Assembly: GCA_910591455.2 (NCBI GenBank)
Contig: OU342808.1
Location: forward strand, 16,614,121 to 16,678,120
Direction of reading: 5' to 3'
DNA length: 64,000 bases
Source: Pholis gunnellus
Lineage: Eukaryota > Chordata > Actinopteri > Perciformes > Pholidae
The notes under the pieces are model-generated. The model ran no database searches. It saw nothing but the letters and a program-made list of their open reading frames with translations, and had not been told where the DNA came from. Position 1 is the first letter of the stretch. Each line of letters starts with the position of its first letter. Below, piece by piece: positions 26,501-41,500 of the stretch. Made by a program: the position numbers and the translations under genes.

Positions 26501-29500
26501 CAATCCAGCTACGTATTGTAGGCTGTAGGCCGTTAAGCATGTCATTGTTTAGGGGCAGTCATCTGACGCACAAGCGGCGATAATGAAGTAAACAACGTTG
26601 CAGAGATGTCGCTCGGAGTAGGAGACTGTTGTGGGTGTCCTAATATTTTTGTAATATTTATATCCCTTGTGTGTACTCGTCTGGTGTGGGCTTTACCCCT
26701 GTCTGCCTCAGATCCTCATAGCTCCCCTCCCACTGGAGGCAGATGGCAGCATGTGAAGCGTGTCAGCGCTGTGGGTCTAATGTATTCTGCCCTCAAATTA
26801 AAATGTTGGGGGGGATTTCCGATTTAACCTCAAGACAGTCAAGTAGGCAACCTTTTCCTGATCTTTGTCTTGGCTTGTCTGAGATCTGGAACAAGACAGT
26901 AGCGATGAGGCTCCCACTGTTGTTCAGAGCCGGGGGATGGATTTACAACATAATGGCTGCTTCCAATAAAGCTAAGTAAGGTGTCAGACTTCAATATGCA
27001 TTACTAAATCTAAGCGCTTTCTTGTCCTTCCTTTGGTAGACTCATTGCATTACAAATGCCGCACAATAAAGTAGTCTAAAATAAAACATTAAAAGCATTC
27101 CCAAAGGCTGTCTGTCCTTGGTCTGCTGCTTTATCTCAAGCTCGCCGGCCATTTTTAGAAACGCAGAAGAAAGAATCAAAGCAAGCGATATCTTGGATGA
27201 ATATTTTCAATCCATTAAACCAGCATTTTTTGATACGATATCAGGTGTATTTGAGATTGCACTCTGTGTTTGAGAAGTGTCAGGGCTCCCGAGCTGTGGT
27301 CTTCCGTCGTCCTTTTTAGACTCGGCCTCTGAGAGCTTCTCTTATTAAGACCTCTCATCCCTCTTCCTCTCTGGGTCACACCCAGCTCGCCCTGCAGGGC
27401 TGAACATTAGCCAACTCGCCACAAAGAGGAAACAGCCGGATAAACTCTGACTGACACACTATTATAGTCTGTTTGAATTGAATTTGTTTAGACAATATGT
27501 TCAAGTCTTGCGGTGTCAGGATGGTTTACTGTTGCAGCGTGAGATCAAATGTCTCCTGCGTGCTGAAGTAAATCAGTAGAGACTGTGAGCAGGGAAGTCC
27601 GACCTGAGGTTAGAACGACAAAGGGTGAACCCCCAGATCTCAGCAGGCGTTCATCATGCTCTCAGTGTGACCTCAGATCACTGGAGAGGTAAGGCCTGCA
27701 CGTCACATACACACACACTTAAATCTACAGATGTGCACACACACGCGCACACGAAACTTGAACTCTAAAACCTTTGAACATCTAGGCTTTTGCAATCATG
27801 CAACTATTTGCAAAAACAGCCCAGCTGAAAGGTGAACCTGATCACCTTTATCTGTCACCAACCAGTTCTTCCGCCATAACTAGATCAGGATGATGTGTGG
27901 CAAACAACCGCACAATGAAAGAAGACTAGATGGCTGCAGTGTCGGAATTTCTCCCTGGTTTAAAGCAGCAGCCAGGCCATCACAAAGGCTCAGTTACCTC
28001 ATGCCTTAGGTGTGAGCATGAGATCAGAGCCAGTGCTGTGCTGTGCAACAAATGTTCAATTGTCTCTTCTGTCGATCAATATATCTGAATGTAACTTTAA
28101 GATTACTTATAAATAAGTGAACGTGGGTTTAATCCACATTGCCCACAATATTTTGAACAGCATGACAAGCTTGGTGTTCACTAATGATGAGGATTCTTTT
28201 CGGAGCATTTTTCTCTGATGGTCAACTGAGTAACTAAAGCAAATTTTACAATGAATCATTAACATCAGCGTTATCTCTTACTGACCAGAAAACAAAGCTC
28301 AGAAAACAGTTCAAACGCCTCTCGTTATCTCAGTGGACCAAATTCCATATTTTAGAATACTTTGCTCCCCGATCGTGTCCGAGAAGCGCTAATGTCTGCG
28401 GCAAGTCGAGCGGCCGCTGTAGCGAAACTTCTGCACGTGAGCTGTGTGTGTGCGCTCGCTGGTGAAGGGGTGGACAAAGCTGGACGGAGCGAGAGAGAGG
28501 GACAGAGTTAACTGTAATCTATCTCACGACAAAGAGCTATTCATAAGAGGGTTAAACTGATTAGGGAGACGGGAGGATTGAAGAGAGAAATTTGGGTGAG
28601 AGGGAGGGGTGAGCTGTCAGAGGCAGGGGGCCGGTCCCAGACTTATGATTGTATTCAAATCAAAACACATCCCACAATGCACCTCCGCTCGGCTCTCTTA
28701 TGCACATACGGATGGACAAAGAAAAGCAGTGATGATGCTTCTCCAAACAGAGTAAATCTGTCTTCCTCCATCGTCAGCCGCACGATTGTATCGCATTCAC
28801 TATACGCCATGTATTACAATGTCAGTAAGTACCAGTGGGAACCCCCAATACAAAAATCACACACTGATTTTATTGCTTTGGAACAATACAACTCGTGTCC
28901 TGGAGCTTAAGTTGTCACAAAATTAAAGAAAATACAATATACAAGCAACAGAAGTGCTGTAAACCTTAAATGTAACCGAAAATGAACTGATGTGGGTACA
29001 ATGTATGTGGTGTAAAGTGTCCTCAGCGCCGTTGCATTGCAGTGGTTTCACTTCACTTCACCTCATCAATCTTGTCTGAAGAATGAAGAAAGCCGAGTTA
29101 TTCCTAACCTGCCACCCACTGGGCGTGAACCTGACTCTCGCTGATATGAAGACTTAGAAGTGTAGCGTTTCCATTGTCTACCCGTAGCTTCACCGAAGCT
29201 CAACCTGTTGGAAACAAGGGCTCATTTTAAGGTAGACTGGAGCTGTCATGTGATAGCTGCTGGAGGAAGAACCGTGAGGAGGAGGAGAAGGAGGAGGAGG
29301 AGGGGGGTGGACACGCAAAAGGAGCAGCAGCTATTGTTTCAACCCTTCTCCCCGTCCACCATAGAGCCTAATGATGTTTGTCTCTCAAGGAGGACTTGTG
29401 GACATTGTGCTAATATAGAACCAGGGGGAGTGATGAATGTGTCTGCCGGGGAGTTTCGGAGCACAAAGGTCAGAAAGATCAACCTCTCATAGGCTGTCGG

Positions 29501-31917
29501 TGGATTATCGACGCGCACAATAAGAGTAACCTCTCCATAACCTCTCGTTCAATTCCTCTCGGACTGAAAAAACAGGGGTTGGGGTTTTTTACTGATATGG
29601 TTGATCGTTTCTCATCTCTGGTGTTGTTATTGCAGCATATTTGCATTGTGTATCTGCACATCGGAGAGAAAAACAACCCCTTTTGTTTGCAACACCCTCG
29701 GGGCAGAGCACCTGCTGAGTGCCATTTGAGATTTTAGTTCAAGTCCAAAGATGCAACATTCAAATTTAGATAAAGCAACATTTGTCACACAGCGTCAGCC
29801 TTTTGTCTGTCCACCGGCTGAAAGGAAAACACTCTCACTCATTTATCTCTCTCTTCCTTTTCTGCGTCTTGGATGTGACACACAGATTTTTTTTCTAAAT
29901 CGAAACATGTTTTTCCCCCACGTGTAATTTTTCAAATCTCTGACAGGAGAACTCGACCCCCTCCTCCCCTGCCCATGTTTGGCCCGACTGAGTTTCTACA
30001 GCAACTGAATTCAAATCTAAACCTACAGCCCGGGCTTTTCTTGGTCTCATTGCTATGGTAACCTGAGAGAATGAGGGGGGGGCTGCCGTCTCTTTGTAGT
30101 GACGGACAAGAGGGAGGCTACGGGAAAGGGTTAAGTGTTCGACAGCGAAACCAGAATTCCCCCGTGGAGACCCAGGGGGCAGGGCGCTCACCACATTTTG
30201 AAAATCAACATGTAGACCCACTCACGTGCTTCTGAACCCGCACAGATCAGTGCGGCGGGTCAGAGGGATTTCCATAGGCTGCGTTTCAGTCATGTTACCC
30301 GGTATAACAAGGGGTGCGATTAGCCACGGTGATCTCTTAAGTATCCCATAATATATATAGCCACAAAGGGATTCTGTGTGTGTGTTAAAGAGCGTATGTG
30401 TGATTTCATTTTTTTTTTTTGCACGTGAAAGTGTTTTTCCTCTCGGCAGTTAATTCCGTGACCGAACTGCAAAAGGTTTGTGTGGGAAAATGGGCGAAGC
30501 AGGGAGGATCCCTCGGGGAGAGATAAAAGGAAAATACCTAAAGTTAACCGCACACCTGTTATCATCTGCCTGCACATTTCCTCTCTGTCCTCGCCCTGCC
30601 CAGTTGTTTGAAAGATGCTGGCTGAAAGGAGAGCCACTCATTTTATGGCGCCTCTGACTGCCCATCAAACGCTGGAGGTCAGTCAAACATTAAACCTAAC
30701 TATTAAGCACAGCAACAGCCCCAGGCAGGAATGCAGGGTTAATTGTTAGCCTTTTGTCTGCCTTTACTCTCAGTGTGTGTTTCGCCCTGTCTTAAGGCCA
30801 CGAATGGAGTTGAATGAATTTCATAGCTTTGAGGCTCCAGACACTGCTGTGTGGAGGGAAAGTGAACGGTGAGGATATTGTGTTTCTCGTGATATTGGTG
30901 CTTCAGGGTTGCTGGACATTCAAGAGCTCTCTGCTCTTATATACAGTATGTCTACCGGGGGAGAATCCAAAGATCAAATGAAGAGATTTTTTCTATTTTT
31001 TAGTTCATTACTAAGAGAATGTGTCACTTCCGTTATCATCTAAGCAGCCTATTGGCTGCAAACGAATATGACGAGATGCCGGAAACTTCTCACACATTCC
31101 CCTGTTTACTTTCAAATGGCTTTGGCCTGCAACGTATGTGTCTTCCCCCCCCCCCCCCCCCTGTACGCATCCTCCTGTCGTTTAAAGCTCTGAGATTGAA
31201 GGGGGAAAAAGAGTTCATTGAGAGACAGAATAAAAGGAGGGGGGGCCGGGTGGGGTGGGGTAGGGTAACTTCAGTACCCTGAAAACCAGGCTGCAGTCAC
31301 CAGGCAACCAGCAGATCAAGTTTCAAAGCATGACAAGGAGTTGTAAGAAGTACAGAGAGGAGTGTGTGTGTGTGTGTGCCCGTGCAAGGATCCATCCGTG
31401 TGTTTCAGGGTGTTCACACACAAGTTCAGAGTGTGACTCTGTCATGATCCACATTGTTTACCTCTGCTCAGTGTCCCTTATTGATAAACAAAAACAAGCA
31501 ACTTTTCTATGATTTAATGAACCCGCCTTCAAGTATTCCTGGCATACTCATCCTAACTCTCCACTCCACCACAATCCAAACCCTAAATGACACGACACCA
31601 GCTTCATCTTGTCATTTTGCGAATCATTACAATCATCACTCGAGTGATTCATGTGTTTGCACTTCGATTTAAGGCCCACGGACTTCCCATCCCCTGAAAG
31701 TCACATTTAGTCAGCCACCTCCCCTTATTTTCATGAATCGCAGTCACGCGGATGCTCGTTTGTGACAAACATTGGAACTACAGTTGATGTTCACACTGCG
31801 TGAATTTGTGTGCCAGCATAAAGTCTGTGACTTTGACTGTGTCCTTTGTGACACTGGATGCCTGTGTCCTCTGCATGGTAAGCCCTCTTCCTGCTTGTGC
31901 TGACTCTGCCTGTCTGG

Positions 31918-31948
<31 letters not shown>

Positions 31949-32518
31949 TACTGACCCTCTCTCTCTCTCTTTCTCTCTCACCAATTTGCCCTCCCACCCT
32001 CACCCCTCGTCCCACAGGCCGTGTGTCTCTGACCCGCGGTGCTTCTCTGCTGGTGGATCGGCTGACCCTGGAGGACGAGGGCTGGTTCGAATGTCGCATT
32101 CTGCTCCTGGACAGCAAAAAAGACGACTTTAGAAACGGCACATGGACCTTCCTCTCCATCACAGGTGCAGCACTGCAGGGTTTTAGGGACTCGGGGAGCA
32201 GCTTCTTTCACTGCTCATCACTGGCACTGTCCGTGTTTAGAACAGCCACAGCATGGAGCCTGGCTGAGGCTCTTAAGGCGCTGGCAAGCTGAAGTGTTAT
32301 AGCAGCGTATCAGGGCGTTCGGTGTGACGTTCTGTGCACACAGTGATCACATCTTGTATTTGCTTAGGGTGCTCTGAGCTGATGTCAGCGTAGGAGTTAT
32401 TCTTAAGAATAACAGGACCAGGACAGCGTATATATGTGGCTTGTGTGGGCTAAAGATTAACGTTAAATGCTTAAATCAGTCTTTTTTTACCCACCTACTT
32501 GCTACTCTCTGTCTCTGT

Positions 32519-32597
<79 letters not shown>

Positions 32598-35500
32598 TTG
32601 TCCCACAATAGAGTTCCATTGAGAGTGTGAGGTCGGGATTTGATATGATTGTACTACGGTGAATAAAAGGCCTGCATGTGCTGCATCAGGTTGCAGATGA
32701 ACACTGGACACCTTTGTACATAATAGTATTACATCAGTGCATGTATTGAGTACCATATGAATACATGTTGCCAAAGAATATGTTCAGCAGTAACAAAACT
32801 AAACGTAACACAGAGCCTTGTACATAGATGACGGTATATTTTATCCAGATCCCTTTCCAATTACACGAGTGCATATAATTAAAAAAGGGAGTTCAAAATC
32901 CATAAATCTTGTTCATGAACAGATTAAATAACAACATTGCATCCACACAGAGGACATAAACCTGCTCACAGGGTCTAGGGATCATCGAGATAAACCACAT
33001 CTCCAACGCATCTAACCACGCAGGTGTTACCTATCGCACCACAACTATTTAAGTTTCCCTTTTAGGCATTTATCAAGAAGTCGTCCACCTTGAAGAACAT
33101 GCCGTGGTCGACTGTTGGATGTCTGCATTTAGTCTTCTATGTCCCAACTGAATACGTAATTAGAAATATTTCATCTGTGCCGTCTTTGTTGCAGCTCCGC
33201 CTGTGTTCATCAAGACGCCACCAACCTTCGTCGAGGTTCTGCTCGGAGAGTCGCTGACTCTCAGCTGTGGCGCCCACGGCAACCCTCGGCCAACTGTTGT
33301 CTGGCATAAAGATGAGAGCCGAATAGAGAAACATGAAAAAATAAAGGTGAGCTGGATTAACAGATGGCATTTGCTGTATTTTGAATTAAATGCTTTATAA
33401 TTAGCATTTTCTGTAGGAGTCGTAGCGTTGACTGCTTTGTTATCTTCTCCATGGCAGCCTCGTAATCGACCTCTTGACTTTTCTCTTCTGTCGTCTTACT
33501 CTATTCCCCCTTTTAGGTACTCAATGGTACCTTGTCTATGGCTTCTGTCACAAGAAATATTTCAGGAGTGTACAAATGTCACGTGTCCAACTCGGAGGGG
33601 AACCTCACCCACTATACGCAGCTGCAGATCAAAGGTCAGTGTCGAACTGTCAATCATCAGGGAAAGACAGAATTCCTGCTTATCTCATGTCCAGCACAAG
33701 CTTGATAGTTTGTCTGTGCTACTGCACAAACCCAGTGAACAGGTTGACGACCATTGTTACAGAGTCCATACTGCCACCTACAGTCCATCCCCTGCTGTAG
33801 CGTTGAGTCAAAGCCCTCCAACACTCTCCATTGATCTCTCTAATCTACGTCACAGCTGACTGCATCACTATACAAACACAATCTTAACATTCGGCCCTGA
33901 TGTGTTTTCTTCCAACTTGTCAAAAGGACCTCCAATCATCATCATCTCCCCAGAGGACACCACTCTCAACATGTCCCAGGATGCAGTTCTGCAGTGTCAG
34001 GCCGACGCCTACCCTTCTAACCTCACTTACGATTGGCTGAAACAAGGACAGAATGTTTACCATATTGAGTGAGAACATGTCTTTCTATATAATGTGTTCA
34101 TGAACCAAAGACGCTTAACATACTTTTGTATTTGTTGAATGTTAAATATAGGTAACATGACATCGTCAATCACAGTATCCTCATGTACTTAACTGGAATA
34201 CTGGGTAGACTATTTAAAGGAAGCCTTTTAAATATACACAATGGATCAATAGGGCATGTTTCCGAAGCATGCTGCTAATGCGATCAGTTCTAATTAGATT
34301 ATTAATCTAATTATACCGTTGTATCGTGTGGTCATGAACACGCTATAAACTTTTAAAAAAGCAGATTATGGTTCAGATCATTGAGATGTATATTAAAATT
34401 ACCTTCTCAAACATTCAATTTATTAACAATTCATCTTCGTTTCAGTGAAATTAGTTGTCTCGTCAATGGGATCACTTCTTAAATCGCACCATGTGTTGTA
34501 TCTTTTGGCTTTAGGTCGCTTAAGTCCAGAGTGAAGGTTTTGGTGGATGGAACACTTCTTATCCCTAATCTCATTCCAGAGGATGCTGGCAACTATACCT
34601 GTATCCCAACTAATGGGTTACTCACCCCGCCCTCGGCCTCTGCACACCTCAAAGTGAAACGTAAGGGTTTAGTCAGCTATGAGAGTGTGTGGTTCCATAA
34701 ACACATTCATCTTTTATAACTCTGCATGCCCAACTTTTTGTGATTGATTCCTCTTCTTCCATCACAGACCCTGCACGTGTGGGCCGAATGTCCCGGGAAA
34801 CGTACTTGCCTTCAGGCATGGAGGGGGTCATTATCTGCCCCGTCCAGGCTGATCCTCCTGTGCTGTATGTCAACTGGACCAAAGACGGGAACAATTTGAA
34901 TCTTGACAAAGTAACCGACGCAGCACAGAAATACAATGCGTCACAAATTGCACACATTCCTCGTAAATCACTTTGCATCATTTCTCACTCTTTTGATCTT
35001 TCCAGCTCCCAGGTTGGATAGTGAACTCCGAGGGCTCCGTTTTTATAGCAACAGCCAATGACAACGCTGTAGGCATGTACACATGTACGGCCTATAACAG
35101 TTACGGCACCATGGGACAGTCTGAACCCACCAAAGTCATTTTGCAGGTGAGGCTGGTGAAAACCCTTTCCTGTTAGTGGACACAGTTCTACATGGGCGGT
35201 AGTAAAAAGGCTCTCTGTCTCCCCTCCAGGACCCACCATCATTCCGAGTGCATCCTCGGCTCGAGTATCTCCAGGAGGTGGGCAGAGACTTGATCATCCC
35301 CTGTGAAGCCATCGGAGACCCCGCTCCAAACATAACTTGGAGCAAGGTACAGAAAATGATATTTATCGGGACTGCACAAACATGTCTTAATTATGTCTTA
35401 ATGTGACCTGATTGCTGTCCCTCTTCACAGATTGGCCCTACTCCTCGCTCTCTGTACACAGTGTTGGCTAACGGCTCCCTCCTGCTGCAGCCGCTCAGTA

Positions 35501-38500
35501 AAGATCACCAGGGGGGCTGGGAGTGCTTGGCCACAAACCGCGTAGCGACTTTCAGTGCAGGCACTGTGGTCATGGTGCTGGGTGAGTGGGCCCACCTTAT
35601 TTCAGCAAACCATTGTGTAGATATGGGACACTTAACCTGAGCGCATCCACGCGTATCGTCAACAGGTTCAAACTTACAGAAGTGTTTTTGTGTTCCTCAG
35701 GCACAAGTCCTCATGTTGTGTCCTCAGTGTCCGTCATCACGGAGATGAACCAGGCCAATGTGTCCTGGGTGCCTAGCTTTGATGGTGGATACACCCAGAA
35801 GTTCACTGTATGGTCAGTAACATACAATACATGCTGTATGAAAAACAATCCTAACTGTTTTATGCTCTGTCTTTATATCTTCTGTTTTACATTTTTTCCA
35901 GGGTCAAGCAGGCATCTCGAGGAAAACACGAATGGGCGTCTTTGCCTGTGCCGACATCCAAAAACTACCTGCTGGTGACCGGGCTACTTGCTGGCACCGG
36001 CTATCAGTTCAGCGTCCTGCCTCAGAATAAACTCGGCTCTGGACCTTTCAGTGAAATTGTTTCTGTTCGGACTGAAGGTTCGTGCAAGAACAAACATTTG
36101 GAGTTTCCCCTCACTCCCTCTAATAGTATTTTGTTTCTATCAGTTTGAACTTATATTGGATCTTCTTATCAGCTGTGCCAACAGAAGCGCCTACAGATAT
36201 CACCACTCTCCCATTCCTGGATCCTCCAATACTCCTGTCAGCCAACCAGACTGACCGAGGTATTTTCCTCCAGTGGTCTCCTCCAGAGGATCCATCCTCT
36301 CCACTGACGGGCTTTGTGCTGCAGGCCCGCAGGGATCAGGGCCAGTGGGTCATCCTCAGCAGCGACATCAGCGCCAATCAGAGTGAACTACTTGTACAAG
36401 GACTGTTAAGGGTACAGATCACTTCATTTCTTACTTAGCATCTGTACTGTAGCATCTCACATCCAGGTTGCGTGTACATTTAATAGCTATTTGGCCAGAA
36501 ATTGTGTTTTATCAAACTGATGTTATGATTAATAATAAACATTTTTGAACTCTCAACATGATCATACTAGTCTGTGTTTAATGAAACACCTGATCTGTGT
36601 CTCCTTCAGGACTCCAGTTATGATCTGAGGCTGATGTCTTGTAGCAACAAAGTTCTTAGTGAACCGAGTGAGTCTGTCAATGTATCCACCATAGGTAAGT
36701 GGCTTTGTATAGCTTACCAAGAGCATTACATGCATATTGAGTCAATGTTCCTGCATCCCACTTGCAACCAGCTTTATTGACTCCGGCCTGATTACAGGGA
36801 TGGAGATTTACCCCCTGCGCCCAAGTTTCTTGGAGTTCATCCCTGAGCCCCTGTTGGCTGGTGTGTTAGGAGGCGTGTGCTTCCTGTTCGTGGCCATCAT
36901 TCTCTCGCTGGTGACGGCGTGCTACATGAGTCAAAGGAGACAGCGTCGGCGCAGAAAGAGAAGACAAGGTAAAACGTTTTATTTTATCCCAAAAGTTTAA
37001 TTGTTGTCAACTTCCAAGTTTATGTAAATACACTTTGTCATATTTGGACAGTTTTGACTGTGCTGCATTTTAATCCTTCCTTCACCTCTCTTAGATCTCC
37101 CATCTGCCCTCCAGAAGAGCTCATCCCCAGAGTAAGTGTCCTTACCAGTACAGCTCTATATTTTCACTGAACATTTTTGTCCCTCCATTTGTATTTAGAG
37201 TGTAACAGTCCATATGATGTAATGATTGCTTATTTCTGGCTCTGTTTTAGTGAAGCCTAAATGTTATTATAGCCGCCAGTAGACTGTGGTGAAACACTAA
37301 AAGCATTATACAGCCCCAATATCACAAATCACAAACGTTACAATCTGTACAGCAGACATCCCCTGTACTTTTCGACTATCGCTTCAGATAACGAAAAACT
37401 TCCCAAATTACCAGCAACTATGCTACCTGCCGTCTAACTTTAGTAAATTACATATTTATTTTACTTGACGACATTTTGACTGAAACCAACAATGAAATAA
37501 AATTACTTTACAAACACATCATTGCAATATCTTCTTTGATGTATGTGCAGAAAGTTACAAATTGCACCTTTTTAAATATTTTTTTGTTTGTTTTAAACAA
37601 CAACTCTTGTCCATGTCTTTCTCAGAACTCGCTCACCTCCTCGCAGCCCTGACAGTGTCCTAAAGCTGAAGCTGTGTCCGCCACTCCCCTTCTTCCCCAC
37701 CTCCTCCTCCTCACAGTCCGATCGGTCGTCCTTTGATAAAGGCAGCCGTGGGGAATACCACGACCAGCGGAAACAACTCCTATCCAACTCATCTCCGCCG
37801 CCACATTACACACTCTTTGAGAGTCACCTGGGCTCTCAGGATGCCTCACCGTCTGCTCTGGAGTCCATCTCCAGAGGCCCAGATGGGCGCTTCATTGTCC
37901 AACCGCTGCCAGAGGGATCCAGTCCCTCCAATAAGAAAAACTCCAGAATAGAAGTCCTGCAAAGTAACGGTGGGCCAAGTGGCTCAGGGAGCAACAGGAC
38001 GTCACTCAGGGACTCGCCTAAGTCGATCATCTTAAGCTCAGAGAAGGACAAGAGGAAGGATTCTCCTCTCACTGTGGACGTCCCAGAGCTGAGCAGACCT
38101 CCTTCCTCGCCTGGAAGAGTACGAGCCATGGCCAGAAACTTCTCCCGTCACGGCTGCTTCTACTCTGACGACGAACAAGGCTCAGAGGCTCTGTTGGAAA
38201 GAGCCAGCTTCTATTCAGACAACAGTGAGAAAAAACCCAGCGATTCTCTCAGGAGATATCACATGCCAGGCCACACTGAAGATCTGTTCCCAAGTTTGGG
38301 GAGGAGAACAAAGCTGCTGGATAGAGACAGAGACAGACTACACCATTCAGACTACCAGCCTCTGGAGAGTCAGCTGACTAACAACAGCACCCTGGTCTCA
38401 CAGCTTGACAGCGAGCTGGAGAACGGTAGCATCAACAAGTGTGTCCAACTGGCAAAAGAGAGGGAAGAAATGGAGAGGGAGCTGGAGGGCTATACAGCCG

Positions 38501-41500
38501 ATCAAAGAAGTCGAGGTAGAGACGGGGGACAGTCTAGTAAGACAAAAAGCCCTCAAAGGGACACACCCAATGCAGAGGAGCCTATATGGAAGCCACAAGA
38601 TGTAACGATAAGGCAGAAACACAGGCCCTCGGGTCAGACAAGTCGGGTATCTGACTATCGGAGGGCGTGCTACTTTGGGAACACCAGCAGTCCCATGGAC
38701 CGGCTCCCTACGTCTCGCATACAGTGGGACATCAGCCCGGTTACATCAGTCACCAGCCTCATTCCTGTGCACAGCCACCGGGAGACCACATCGCCCAGAT
38801 CACAGCATGCTCGCACATGTCGGGAAACCACAGAGGACTCTCTTGCTGTGGATTCGTCACGCTCTCCAGTCACTCAGAACACCTCCCTCCCCATGCTGTC
38901 CCCTGACGTAAGCTCACAAAGCCTCCCAGTTCTGTGTCTAGAAACGCCAGACAGAGTCAGGTCATTGAGTCCTCTGAGAGAGCCAGATAGATGCAGGAAG
39001 TCCATGACTGAGCAGGGCTTAAGGGAAAAGACACTGGACGGAGGTGTTGCTTCAAGGTCCAGACATTCATATGCTTCTGCAGGCACTCAGCCCTGGGCTT
39101 CAGCTGCCAGAGGGCCTTCAGTTGAGAGTGAGAGGCCTGAAAGTTTGGCCTCTGCACCACATAGTCAGCCGGAGAGAACTGCACACTACTACACAGCCAC
39201 AAGGGATCCCAGTCCATCTAGTTATCCTACCTTACCCTATGAACATCATGAAGTAGGGGCAAAGGCCAAAGAAAAAGACACTCAGGCCCGGGATGACCGA
39301 CGGGGCTCAGGGTTTCACTCTGAGTTAGAGAGAGAGGGTGTGCGAACACGCTCCAGGAGAAGTGACAAATGTCTCTTCTCTGATAGTCCAAGCCCTGTTT
39401 CAACATTGACACTTGTAGAAGAGGTGGATAGTGACCAGTCCCAATTTTCTGTCCCTGGAATGTCAGGGTCCTTCAAGGCTAAGCCTGCAGCTCCATCTCC
39501 CCAGATGTCCCCACTGCAGACAAGTGCCATCCTTGAATACCTGAGCCTTCCCGGTTTCATTGAAATGAGCGTGGATGAGCCGGTGGAAGAGGCTGCAGTC
39601 ACAGACGCTGCTGGACAAAGTTCAGAACTAAAGCCAGAAAAGGCCCTGGTAGCTAAGCCTGATGTAGTTCCTAAAAACTGGGAGGTTCACGTTCAGGACA
39701 ACCGGGACACAAAATCGACCCACCATTCTGCAGAAGCCAGCATTATTTCTGGTAAAAAACAAGGCCATAAACACTCCCCCCATGTGGAAGCTAGAGATTC
39801 CTCACATAGAGTAAGATTTCCAGATGAGACAACACCACCGTCACCTGGTCCAGAGAAAACTAGCAAGCAGCTCTATAATGCGAAAACACAAATTCGAGTT
39901 GGCAACAAAAGTACGGACAGACCTGAATCCAGACTTGGATCCAGATCAGCTCAAACCTTAGTCAGTGCAGCTAGAGGAATGGCAGACATAGTGTCAAAAC
40001 AGTCACAGAGCTTTGTAGACACTCGGGAGTCTTTATCAGAGCAATCCCAAAGACACGCTTCTCAGGGCAGCCGGACTAATAACATTGCATCACGAATATG
40101 TCAAGCCCCTGCGCCATTTCTAAAGAAGTCCTTAAGCATCGGCCCTTGTAGGACACTCTCGGGTATGGGACAGCCTCGTCCTTTCCTAAAGAAATCCATC
40201 AGCTTAGGCTCACAGAGGTGGGAACACTTTGAGAGCCCTAGGACATATATTTCTGAGAAATGTTACTGGGACGAGTTCCCTCACCCAGATGTCAGGGTAA
40301 AGTCCTACAGTTTGGGTCGCAGTCCGCCTTCCCTTCCCAGGCCAGCCCCCTCCTGGAGGGAGTATGTCCCGTTCAGACGCCCCAGCATGGGGAGCCTGGA
40401 CGCACAAAGATCTTTAGCAAGTCCTTCCTACCTCACTCCTTCCATGTACCCACCTAGACGAACCTCAATGTCCCCGATGCTGGAACCCTCCGATCCACGA
40501 CGGCAGGCCACTGTTTTCCCAGAGTCCTCCAGGTGGTCTCCCTCGTATCAAGATACCATGAGGTCTGCCCCGCATAAATATGTCCCCATGCCCTCTTCCA
40601 TCCCTGTCCCCCAGTACCAACACTGGCCAGGATCCAGAGGGGAGAGCATGAGACCCATGGAGCCCAGCAGGGGCCCTCTGAGGTCCTACCTGCCCAGAGG
40701 CATCAGCTGGCCCTCACCTTACTATGCCCCCTTTCCACCCAGAGAGGCAGAAAGTTACAGACAGCCAGACAGGATGATGAGGAGGGGAGGGGAGACGGAG
40801 ATCAGGGAGGTCAGAGAGACCAGGGAGGGAGGGAGGACCAGTTATGCCAGTCAGAGCAGCGGCAGAGGCAGCGCCGGCCTCTTTCGGCAGTCCCTGTCCA
40901 TCACTCCCACACTGCTCAGCTCCCCCGAAACCACAGAGGAGAGCGAGCGGCACAGAGCTGAGAAGGAGCTGCCTGAGAGGAGAGCGAAAAGGTGAAACAC
41001 CACCACACCTGGGAAATAACAACAAACTCACTGGAAGTGTCTTCTTGGAAGAGGGACTTATTTATGTTGCCAAAATAACATTAATTCTGTTTTTTTCGTT
41101 TCTTGTTTGTGATGACTGTTACCTGACCACTTGTTCTGTGTATCTCATTAGAAGGAACACATCAGTAGATGAGAGTTATGAGTGGGACTCTGCTGATGCG
41201 TGCGTGGACTCGGAGGTCCTGGAGGCCATGAGGTTTGATCGGTCACAAATGGGTTTTCGGAGAGACAGGTCGGAGCTCAGATATGATCAAGCCGGTGGCC
41301 TCCGGGACCAGCGGCAGAAAGGTGATGATTTATTCTCCTCTTCCTCGTTGTGTGTGTGTGTGTGTGATGTTATTGATGTCGCATGTGTCATTGTGAGTGT
41401 AATGCTTGATGTGATGGTGCTGCACGTGTTCACCCTTTTGTGCTGTGACTATTGTGAGCTTGTCCCATGACATTGCCCATCCATGCATTCCCTCTCCCTG

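Noticed and set aside
28376..28560. GC-rich patch in the large igsf9a intron as an alternative promoter
   Set aside because: Only local composition supports it; no donor leading in phase to the next exon and no ATG with a signal-peptide-like frame were found.
38398..40457. Several antisense and shifted frames of 60-95 codons inside the igsf9a tail exon
   Set aside because: Low-stop composition of a long serine/proline-rich exon explains them; none has a domain or splice context.
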